Of a stretch of 64,000 nucleotides of DNA, positions 57,413 through 64,000 are shown piece by piece (position 1 is the stretch's first letter; every line of letters starts with the position of its first letter). The position numbers were made by a program, and so were the translations under genes. The DNA is from an uncultured Selenomonadales bacterium (lineage in GTDB: Bacteria; Bacillota; Negativicutes; Acidaminococcales; Acidaminococcaceae), in contig OMYP01000009.1 in the NCBI GenBank assembly GCA_900315345.1, positions 1 through 64,000 of the forward strand, read 5' to 3'. The notes beneath the pieces were generated by a model that was not told the DNA's origin, made no database searches, and was given only the letters and a program-made list of their open reading frames with translations.

Positions 57413-58651
57413 TTATTTACATTTTGCAAGGTCATTCAGGAAATTCTGCAGCCGTTCTTTCGTTACATGCTGCATCACTATAATGTGGGACAGTTCGCCG
57501 CCCAGCCGGTCATCCTGATCGGGAGCCAGACCGTATTTGTCCACAATAGCTTTAGGTGGACGCTTAAAGTAGACTGTGTTCGACATAGGCTCCAGCCATG
57601 CCTTCCAGCCCATCTTATCCAGTTTGCCTTTCAGCCATACCGCACGCTCCAGCATCCCCGTCGCCTGCTCCCGGAATCCTTTTTCACCGGTATGCTTCAG
57701 GATCCACCAAAGCTTCAGCGGCGCCAGCGCGGAACGGGAACAGTTGATCATAGGCATACTGCCGTCCAGATACGTAACATTATAGGGGTTCTGGTTATCC
57801 ATAACTTCCTTTGTCGTCAGGAAAATGCCGGCAGGCTCGTCCATGCCGAAGAACTTGTGACCGCTGACTGCTATGGAATCGAAGGGATGGACCTTGCGGT
57901 TCACCGCGTCCGCGTATTTTGTGAACGGGAGAAAGCCGCCAAACAGCGCAGCGTCCACATGACGGTATACCATTATGGAAGGATGTTTCGCCAGCACTGC
58001 GTTCAGCGCATCCTGATCATCCACGCCGCCCTTGAAGGTCGTGCCCATGGCAAAGACAATCAGGGCCGGGCGTCCCGGTTTCAACGCTTTTTCCAGTTCT
58101 TCCGGAATCATGCGGCCGTGCACATCGGAAGGAACGAGAACCAGATCGAGGTTTTGCAGATCCGCCAGCCGCATATTGGAATAATGGGCCGCGTCAGATA
58201 CATACATGACGGGCTTTTTCCCCGTCTTTTTCTCCAGGTATTTAGCCCCGAAGTAAATGCCATGGTTATTGCTGTCCGTACCGCTGAAAGAAACGAGGCC
58301 CCAGAGGTCCTTCACATCAAAGCCGTAATAAGGCGCAACGGTTTCGATGACTTCCCGTTCAAATTCCAGCGCGTTCAGATAACCGCCGTGGGGGTGGAAC
58401 GGGTCGCCCGCATTGTTGGACACCGCCTTATACGCGCCGCTGTCAACAAGCCATCGATAAAAACCTTCCAGCGGTATATTATGATTTGCCGGATAACCTA
58501 AATACTTGTTTTGGCTCTCCGCCACGTGGGCGGCGTACACGTCCAGCCGTTCTTTTACAAGGTCCACCGGGGCAGCAAACCCATAGCTGCATGATAACAT
58601 CATGAATGCAGCCATAAGCCCTGCCGCTTTTTTCTTAATTGATAGATACAT
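57413..58651 (-). CDS. Exported PLP-dependent decarboxylase (histidine decarboxylase-like)
   Basis: 412 aa. The body resembles group II PLP-dependent histidine decarboxylases: YLGYPAN near the start, SFSGTDSNNHGIYFGAK (cofactor-phosphate region), YVSDAAHYSN, FAMGTTFKGGVDD, HVDAALFGG and the Schiff-base Lys in SGHKFFG (about residue 266). Unusually it has an N-terminal signal peptide: KKK, hydrophobic AAGLMAAFMM, and a cleavage-like GFAA near residue 27. Cytosolic homologues lack this. ATG 58651 has GGGAG eight bases upstream. The substrate is not proven. Next gene downstream is tctC, behind a terminator. Confidence 0.85.
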   Translation of the reverse strand: MYLSIKKKAAGLMAAFMMLSCSYGFAAPVDLVKERLDVYAAHVAESQNKYLGYPANHNIPLEGFYRWLVDSGAYKAVSNNAGDPFHPHGGYLNALEFEREVIETVAPYYGFDVKDLWGLVSFSGTDSNNHGIYFGAKYLEKKTGKKPVMYVSDAAHYSNMRLADLQNLDLVLVPSDVHGRMIPEELEKALKPGRPALIVFAMGTTFKGGVDDQDALNAVLAKHPSIMVYRHVDAALFGGFLPFTKYADAVNRKVHPFDSIAVSGHKFFGMDEPAGIFLTTKEVMDNQNPYNVTYLDGSMPMINCSRSALAPLKLWWILKHTGEKGFREQATGMLERAVWLKGKLDKMGWKAWLEPMSNTVYFKRPPKAIVDKYGLAPDQDDRLGGELSHIIVMQHVTKERLQNFLNDLAKCK

Positions 58652-58713
58652 GTAATCTACTCCCAAAAAATTTTTACATAAAGCTCAGCCAACTATCATT
58701 TTAAAAACCGCTA

Positions 58714-59133
58714 TTATTTTATTGCTCCAATGCCGCGCAATATACCGATCATGCCTTCCGCAGCCACGTCATTGACTATTTTCCCGCTGCCATCAAAATA
58801 ATAAAAATTCATAACGCATACCGATATTTTATTCCCGGTAGGAAGAACTCCTAAAAATTCACCGTCATGTGTTCCGGTCAGGGTCCAGCGAACTGCTACC
58901 TTGTCTTCGCTTGCCACCATTTCTTCCAGCTTCCACTGCACATCCGAAAAACCGGTACGCATCCAGTCTACTACCGACAGGTATCCTTTGCCGCCATACA
59001 GCGGTACCGGGCTGGCAGGAGTGTAAAAGGATGCTTTGTCAGAAATCAGTTCCTGCGCCAAAACAAGATCATTCGTATTAATCATTACTTCAAACTTTTT
59101 CATTATTTCTTTGTTTTGTTCAATCTTATCCAA
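58714..59133 (-). CDS. SnoaL/NTF2-like small protein
   Basis: 139 aa with the NTF2-like cone fold expected from N-D-L-V-L-A-Q-E-L-I-S near residue 21, W-M-R-T-G-F-S-D-V-Q-W and RWTLTGTHDGEFLG. Related to SnoaL-like cyclases or ester-cyclase-type proteins; the substrate is unknown. TTG 59133 has AAAGGAG about ten bases upstream. Gap of 87 bases after the small DUF1413-like gene. Confidence 0.75.
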   Translation of the reverse strand: MDKIEQNKEIMKKFEVMINTNDLVLAQELISDKASFYTPASPVPLYGGKGYLSVVDWMRTGFSDVQWKLEEMVASEDKVAVRWTLTGTHDGEFLGVLPTGNKISVCVMNFYYFDGSGKIVNDVAAEGMIGILRGIGAIK

Positions 59134-59220
59134 CTTTACAGTTCTCCTTTGTTTAACCTTTATCAGATTAAACCAGTTTTTGCCAAACCGATTTATCTGT
59201 GTATCCTCACAAATACTGGT

Positions 59221-59454
59221 TTATTCTTCCTTCTTATATTGCTTATGTGCATGTACCCGGCCTGGCAGCAGGCCGTAATACCTGATTCCCTGAATTTTTC
59301 CTGCCTCAACTTCGGTTTTAAATTTTCTTGCTATTGCTATTTTATCTTTTGCCGGTACCGCCGGCCAATCTGTACGATACGCCTGCCCAATCGTAAAAAT
59401 TGTTCCAACTGGCAACTCTTCAATTCGAGACAGCAATATTTTATAAAAATCCAT
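59221..59454 (-). CDS. DUF1413-like small protein
   Basis: 77 aa. Contains LPVGTIFTIGQAY and later ARKFKTEVEAGKIQGIRYYG, the DUF1413 pattern, whose function is unknown. ATG 59454 with AAGGA eight bases upstream is preferred; a frame from TTG 59496 overlapping the previous stop would give 91 aa. Ends in a Lys/Glu tail. Confidence 0.65.
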   Translation of the reverse strand: MDFYKILLSRIEELPVGTIFTIGQAYRTDWPAVPAKDKIAIARKFKTEVEAGKIQGIRYYGLLPGRVHAHKQYKKEE

Positions 59455-59492
59455 GCTTTTGTCCTTATCGTCTATATAATAAATAAAGAAAC

Positions 59493-59819
59493 TCAATCAT
59501 AGATATTCCCAACGATTCTGCAAGTTTCGTCATTTACCACGTTCTGCAGATTATATCTATGTTCGTCATCTTCTGCAGCACAAAATACATTCCCTGCCCA
59601 TACCACAAGATACTTATGCTTTTCCCCGTTGCCCTCCAGTTCCAACCAGTCATTTTCATATACGGCCTTCCCCTTGCAAACCAGCCCTGTATCCTCACAT
59701 ACCGTGCGAGGAACAACGGATACAGATTGTCCATTAACATGTACTGTGCAGTTATTCTCCAAAAATCCGTAATGCCAGATTTTCCAGTCATTTATATCTT
59801 TCGCTTTAACTTTTTTCAT
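59493..59819 (-). CDS. YopX-like small protein
   Basis: 108 aa. The order W-x4-G-F-L, then T-V-C-E-D-T-G-L, K-G-K-A-V-Y-E-N-D-W and a final RIVGNIYD resembles the phage YopX fold, although the D-x-x-G-K of most members is degenerate. Elsewhere YopX proteins are phage or mobile-element cargo. The ribosome site GGAGG overlaps the end of the upstream HEXXH gene, and the ATG lies two bases after its stop, indicating coupled translation. Confidence 0.6.
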   Translation of the reverse strand: MKKVKAKDINDWKIWHYGFLENNCTVHVNGQSVSVVPRTVCEDTGLVCKGKAVYENDWLELEGNGEKHKYLVVWAGNVFCAAEDDEHRYNLQNVVNDETCRIVGNIYD

Positions 59820-59821
59820 TA

Positions 59822-60730
59822 TTATCCTCCAACAAAGCCCGATTGCTCCGTCAACCGGTCTGCGATACTCCGTCCCGCCAGCGATTTCAAAATTTCAAAT
59901 TCGGAAGTGCCGGTCCCCAGAAGCCCGTTCACCTCGTCGGCGATTCTGTCAAGAACTCGGTCCACCGCCCGGTAAATGTCCCTGCGCTCCTCCGGCAGTA
60001 CCGTCCCGCAATAGAAAGACAGTCTGCCCTTGCATATATCCCCGCCCCGGGTGAGACCGAAGAACAGCCGCTGCCGGTCGGCATCCACGTTTCCAAATGC
60101 GGCGATCTGTCCCATTGCGTCAGCGGCAATCTCGTCTAGGGCATGGTTCTCCATATCTCCGAAAAGCCGCAGCGTCTCATAATGGGCGCACTCGTGCCGA
60201 AGTCGGAGTGCATGGGAACGCGCCAGCCATTCTTCCCGGGAAAGGCCCAGCAGAGAGGCCGGTATGTTGCTGTAAGGCGCGTAATTCAGCAGGATGATGC
60301 GATGACGGAAAATGGAACCGGCCCGTGCCACAATGGTAAAGGCGTTGACGGTAAGCGGCAGTTCACTGGCTGCCCTGCGCCCGTTCACAAGGGCCTCCAT
60401 ATTGCGAAAATCCCCATGGTTTTCCGTGGAGATGACGGGGATCCGTCCTGCAAGAGTTTCGGCAATCCCAAGGGAAAGCCCGTCGGCATTCTGCCATGCA
60501 AAGCCGTAAGCGTCAAGCCCGAAGCCCTCCGTAAGAAGATCCAGTACCCTCCGCCCCCGCAGATCCTCCTGCCGGTGCAGTCCACAGGCAGAATATTTTT
60601 CCCGCCACAGGGCTGCGAAGGGCTCATCCCCAAGGGGCAGGGCCGGAATGTTATTTGGTATTTTATAGCAGTGCTTTACATATTCGGAAGCGGGCTGGTA
60701 AGCCGCCTTCCTGCGTTTCAAAATGTTCAT
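59822..60730 (-). CDS. Unrecognised protein with HEXXH zincin motif
   Basis: 302 aa. No family name is certain. H-E-C-A-H (residues 179-183) followed by L-D-E-I-A-A-D (E at 200) is a plausible zinc-protease signature, with a gluzincin-type third ligand. No signal peptide, membrane helix or toxin domain is seen, so it is probably cytosolic. Residues about 55-135 contain GRRVLDLLTEGFGLDAYGF. ATG 60730 has GAGGG six bases upstream. It directly precedes the YopX-like and DUF1413-like genes and follows capA by 33 bases. Confidence 0.65.
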   Translation of the reverse strand: MNILKRRKAAYQPASEYVKHCYKIPNNIPALPLGDEPFAALWREKYSACGLHRQEDLRGRRVLDLLTEGFGLDAYGFAWQNADGLSLGIAETLAGRIPVISTENHGDFRNMEALVNGRRAASELPLTVNAFTIVARAGSIFRHRIILLNYAPYSNIPASLLGLSREEWLARSHALRLRHECAHYETLRLFGDMENHALDEIAADAMGQIAAFGNVDADRQRLFFGLTRGGDICKGRLSFYCGTVLPEERRDIYRAVDRVLDRIADEVNGLLGTGTSEFEILKSLAGRSIADRLTEQSGFVGG

Positions 60731-60763
60731 GCTCCACCCTCTGCTGAAAATTCCCCGGCAGTT

Positions 60764-61984
60764 TTATTCCCTGTACTCGAAGCCTGAACTGTACCGCATG
60801 ATCTTTCCCATTACCCGGTCTTTCTCGCTGCCCTCCAGCACCACCGGCTGGTAATTGTTGCACCAGCTTACGCCGGAAAGGGAAGCGGGAATGATCTTAA
60901 TGTTATCGTCCATTTGCAGCTGGCCGTTTACAAAGGTAAAGGTCTGCTGGAAGATCATGGTGTCTTTATCCGACGGATCCATATTCCCTCCGAAGCAGAA
61001 GTTGCCCATGGAATACAGGATATACCTTCCGTTGTATTTTTCAATGCCCTGCAGCACATGGGGATGGCTGCCCAGCACCAGGTCCACCCCGTTGTCAATC
61101 AGGTAATGGGCCATAGCTGTCTGGGCATAATTCTGGGCATATTCATATTCCGTTCCCCAGTGCATGGAGGCGATGATCAGGTCGCAGTGCTGGTTCTTCA
61201 GGTAAGCGAGGGCATTGTCGATAGCATAATAATACTGGCAGCCGTAATCCAGCAGGGAGAACATGCCGATCTTTACGCCGCAGACTTCTTTCACCAGGTA
61301 CCGGTCGTGACCGAAATAGGGAATCTCCACACTGTCCAGAGCCCGCATGGTATCCTGGTAGCCTGTCTCCCCAAAATCGTAGGTGTGGTTGTTGCCTAAG
61401 CTCACTGCGTCTACGCAGCCCAGCTTCAGCACGTTCTTATATTCTTCCGGGGCGGAAAAATTAAAGGTTTTCTCTTCTTTTACATTGTAAGAGGTAAAGG
61501 TGCCTTCCAGGTTCGCAATAGTGAAATCGCTGTCCCGGAACACATCGCGGACTTTCGCCAGGTAATACCCGTAGTCGCCGTTATTGGCATACAGGTAAGC
61601 GTCGAACCGGTTCCCCGGGGCATACCGGTCGTCCCAGCCGATGGTGCAGTCCCCTACCGCGGAAATTTTTACAGATTTACGGACGATGGGCGGCGTTGGC
61701 TTTTCACCGGTCTTCGCCGGGGCTTCGCCAGAAGGCAGGGCGGTTTTATCTGCAGCAGACTTTACAGTTGCTTCGGCAGGAGCTTCCGCTGCATTTTTCT
61801 TATCCGCCGCTACTGTTTTTTCTGCAGCGCTCTTCACTGCTTCATTTTCCACGGCAGGCTGCGACGGAATATTTTTTTCACCGTCCTTCGCCGCGCTGTA
61901 CGCTGTGCCGTAAAAATTATTAAAACAAAAACTTACGCACAGTAATAAAAGAGACGCAAAAAACAATTTGAAAAATTTAGCCAT
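60764..61984 (-). CDS. CapA-family (poly-gamma-glutamate synthesis-like) metallophosphoesterase
   Basis: 406 aa. N-terminal signal anchor (about 6-27), an Ala/Glu/Lys-rich low-complexity linker (about 32-100), then a CapA domain: ISAVGDCTIGWDDRY, IANLEGTFTS, SLGNNHTYDFGETGY, MHWGTEYEY and LGSHPHVLQG. These are the expected metal and substrate blocks. capB and capC are not adjacent, so it may act on another envelope polymer. AAAGGA precedes ATG 61984. Confidence 0.88.
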   Translation of the reverse strand: MAKFFKLFFASLLLLCVSFCFNNFYGTAYSAAKDGEKNIPSQPAVENEAVKSAAEKTVAADKKNAAEAPAEATVKSAADKTALPSGEAPAKTGEKPTPPIVRKSVKISAVGDCTIGWDDRYAPGNRFDAYLYANNGDYGYYLAKVRDVFRDSDFTIANLEGTFTSYNVKEEKTFNFSAPEEYKNVLKLGCVDAVSLGNNHTYDFGETGYQDTMRALDSVEIPYFGHDRYLVKEVCGVKIGMFSLLDYGCQYYYAIDNALAYLKNQHCDLIIASMHWGTEYEYAQNYAQTAMAHYLIDNGVDLVLGSHPHVLQGIEKYNGRYILYSMGNFCFGGNMDPSDKDTMIFQQTFTFVNGQLQMDDNIKIIPASLSGVSWCNNYQPVVLEGSEKDRVMGKIMRYSSGFEYRE

Positions 61985-62118
61985 GATGGATCCTTTCCAA
62001 AAACTGACCGGACCGTTGCACTTCTGATTTTTATTATTAAAAAATTTTTAAAAAAGGAAAATTTAAAGGACAATTTTAAGAAATTCTTTTTAATGCACCG
62101 GAACCCAATGCAGCACAG

Positions 62119-63495
62119 TTACTCTTTCTTCCCAACAAGTCCCGGCAGCAACAGCAGAAAGCTTACCCCTACCGCAAGGAACATGGGCTTGACGGTGGTT
62201 CCCAGAATGGTTGCGGCAATGGCCACAGCCGTACTGGCCACCATGGAAACGACCACCCACTTACCGCTCACACACCTGGGTTTGAAAACCGCCAGAGATA
62301 AGGGCAGGAAGATGCCCCCTCCCCTTAGCCCCATGGACAGATAGTTCCAGAAGAGGATCTGGGTATCCCTGTACACAATGGAAAACACACAGCCGATGAC
62401 CATGATCAGGACGCAGCTGCAACGGTTCAGCTTCAGCAGGGTGTTGTCATTTTGAATACCGAACAGGGGCGCAACAATGTCTTTGGAAATGATGGTGCCG
62501 ATGCCCAACGATTGGCCCCCGATAGAACTGATAAGGGAAATGATGATGCCCCCCATGGCCATGCCCCCGATCAGGGCCGGCTGGTGGTGCAGCAGATAGG
62601 TGGGCAGCACCAGCAGCGGCGTCACGCCCGGTTCCACCACATGCATGTACATGCCGATCATAGCGCAGGGCAGGCCTACCGGAATGGCCACCAGGGCCGC
62701 GGCAAAGGCGCCGTAAGCTGCCGTTTGAGGATCTGTGGCGGAAAACAGTGCCTGTATGTAAGTCTGGGTACAGATGATGCCCACAAACACAGAAAGCAGG
62801 TTAGCCGCCGCATTCCCTGTCCCGTTCCCCACCAGGCTGAACCAGGGGAAGTCAGGAAGCGCCGCACCGATCGCCGGGTCCGTATGGATAGACCAGAAGG
62901 CTGCGCCCCCTGCCACGAACAGGCTGGCAAAGAGGATGATCATTTTCAGGATGCCGCCTACCCCGGCACTTTTCATGCCGCCGAAGAACACGTAGCTGGC
63001 TACCAGCAGAATTAAGATCAGGGCCGCCGTCCAGACGGAAACGTCAAACACAGCGCAGAGGATGCCGATACCCGGCAGGCAACTGGACACCACGCTGAAG
63101 AAGATGCCGATGGTCGTCACCCAGCTGGCAATGGAACCGGCCGTCTTTCCGTAATTCAGCACAAGGTACTGGGAGATGGTCTCCAGTCCGGTCTTCCGCA
63201 GGGGACTGGCATATAAAAAGCCCATAACAATAAAGGTGATGCCGCTGGACAGGGTGAACCACCAGGCAGAAAGGCCTACAGTGGAAGCCATCTGGGCCGT
63301 GCCTACGGTTGCGCCGCCCCCGATAACCGTGCCGGCGATGCTGCCTGCCACCAGAGGAAAACTGGCGCTGCGCCCGCCCAGACTGTAGCCTTCCGCGCTT
63401 TTTACCGCCTTTGCCGTGTAAATGCCGCCGAAAATTACTACGGCGATCGTCAGCACCATGATAACCATATGTAAAAACGTAATGTCTAATTGCAA
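62119..63495 (-). CDS. Sodium:solute symporter family protein
   Basis: 458 aa, about 12-13 membrane helices. SSS-type features include the early YSLGGRSASFPLVAGSIAG, GFLYASPLRKTGLETISQYL and a later SLISSIGGQSLGIGT. The substrate (possibly an organic acid, proline or pantothenate-like solute) cannot be told. TTG 63495 is preferred: GGAGG lies eight bases upstream, inside the alternative ATG 63510 start. Monocistronic. Confidence 0.88.
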   Translation of the reverse strand: MQLDITFLHMVIMVLTIAVVIFGGIYTAKAVKSAEGYSLGGRSASFPLVAGSIAGTVIGGGATVGTAQMASTVGLSAWWFTLSSGITFIVMGFLYASPLRKTGLETISQYLVLNYGKTAGSIASWVTTIGIFFSVVSSCLPGIGILCAVFDVSVWTAALILILLVASYVFFGGMKSAGVGGILKMIILFASLFVAGGAAFWSIHTDPAIGAALPDFPWFSLVGNGTGNAAANLLSVFVGIICTQTYIQALFSATDPQTAAYGAFAAALVAIPVGLPCAMIGMYMHVVEPGVTPLLVLPTYLLHHQPALIGGMAMGGIIISLISSIGGQSLGIGTIISKDIVAPLFGIQNDNTLLKLNRCSCVLIMVIGCVFSIVYRDTQILFWNYLSMGLRGGGIFLPLSLAVFKPRCVSGKWVVVSMVASTAVAIAATILGTTVKPMFLAVGVSFLLLLPGLVGKKE

Positions 63496-63583
63496 GGAAA
63501 AGGCCTCCATTTATAAAAGTTTCAGCGGCGCAAAACACTGCGCCGCTTCTTTGTATTTTTTAAAATACAAAATTTAAAATTAT

Positions 63584-63640
63584 TTTAAGCAAACGCTGAT
63601 TAAATGAGTTCGTGCGACGAATTAATCAGTAGTTTCTTAA
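63584..63640. repeat. Dispersed palindromic intergenic repeat, copy 6 (cleanest)
   Basis: 57-bp palindrome with arms TTAAGCAAACGCTGATTAAA and AATTAATCAGTAGTTTCTTA. The TTAA at its right end supplies the stop codon of the CGGC gene. Confidence 0.65.
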
Positions 63641-64000
63641 CAATCCTTCCATGGCTGGTAAACGCCTTCAGCCCGTCGCTGTGTCGCCATTTTGGATATA
63701 TAAGTACCTTCGATGACGGAGAACCCGCGACGCTCTATCATCTTTTTCAGATAGTTTTTAAACGGACAGGGCAGACGGTGACGGTTTTCCGTGCAGATGC
63801 AGGTGGCAAGATGGAATACCACGTCCTCTTTCTTTTCTTCGTTGGCAAGAAGCCGTTTTTCCAGGTTCTCAATTTTCACGTCTATCCCCGCGCCGCAACA
63901 GCCGCCGCAGTTGAGGGTCATATAGCGTGTTCCTTCAGGATAGCCTTCCATTTTCCCGCTGCGCTGTGTAAAGGCTTTCATGCAGTTATAGCCGGAACAG
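63637..64000 (-). CDS. CGGC-domain protein, 5' end outside window
   Basis: 121 residues visible; the frame continues past the right edge (C-S-G-Y-N-C before the first visible ATG at 63981). Contains NCGGCCGAG (the CGGC motif), LATCICTEN, and CPFKNYLKKMIERRG. This matches CGGC-domain proteins of anaerobes, predicted to bind metal; function unknown. An ATG start at 63981 would lose conserved N-terminal cysteines, so the true start is probably outside the window. Its stop codon lies in a dispersed repeat. Confidence 0.8.
   Translation of the reverse strand, partial: CSGYNCMKAFTQRSGKMEGYPEGTRYMTLNCGGCCGAGIDVKIENLEKRLLANEEKKEDVVFHLATCICTENRHRLPCPFKNYLKKMIERRGFSVIEGTYISKMATQRRAEGVYQPWKDC

Noticed and set aside
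57371..58501. 376-residue open frame on plus opposite the PLP enzyme
   Set aside because: Antisense to a gene with strong family motifs.

Overview
The window looks like chromosome of a diderm Firmicute (class Negativicutes), most likely an Acidaminococcus-type organism. This is an inference. Firmicute traits are codY beside xerC, a PrkC/PrpC kinase-phosphatase pair with PASTA repeats, RNase Y, and strong GGAGG ribosome-binding sites. Outer-membrane traits are a classical autotransporter with an extended signal peptide, a pilus-type secretin, and a tripartite tricarboxylate (TctCBA) transporter. [FeFe]-hydrogenase maturation (hydF) suggests an anaerobe. No rRNA, tRNA, CRISPR array, IS element or prophage was seen.

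Layout. 1-5.4 kb: a truncated autotransporter gene, divergent from an HTH regulator of unknown family, with TTTTGTC-type palindromes between them and a MITE-like palindrome after the regulator. 5.4-9.1 kb: trpS, rarD and a membrane metallophosphoesterase. 9.1-17.8 kb (minus): a GT28-type glycosyltransferase, dprA, topA, trmFO, xerC and codY. A near-perfect CodY box lies between trmFO and xerC. 18-28.3 kb: hydF, a VTT-domain protein, recG, rpmB, a second and longer MITE copy, a zinc-ribbon protein, rny (which appears to start at AUU), recX-recA under a LexA-box promoter, and a DAHP synthase.

28.4-47.4 kb (minus): an ACT protein, hslO, the FMN-riboswitch-controlled riboflavin operon ribD-ribE-ribBA-ribH, then priA-def-fmt-DUF116-rsmB-rlmN-prpC-prkC-rsgA-rpe. 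This second block is translation, ribosome maturation and Ser/Thr signalling, with many overlapping or closely spaced genes. A secreted nuclease-like protein lies upstream of priA.

47.5-54 kb: a DUF937 protein, a CpXC protein and a partial type IV pilus locus (pilT and a short pilB on minus; a PilP-like lipoprotein and a secretin on plus). 54-64 kb (minus): tctC-tctB-tctA; a histidine-decarboxylase-like PLP enzyme that carries a signal peptide; a run of small accessory genes (SnoaL-like, DUF1413-like, YopX-like and an unrecognised HEXXH protein); CapA; a sodium:solute symporter; and a CGGC-domain protein cut by the right edge.

Two dispersed repeat families are visible: the MITE-like pair, and at least six copies of a 50-150 bp palindromic element between genes. 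The best leads for new biology are the exported decarboxylase-like enzyme, the HTH regulator with its operators and autotransporter, the HEXXH/YopX/DUF1413 cluster, and the AUU start of rny.
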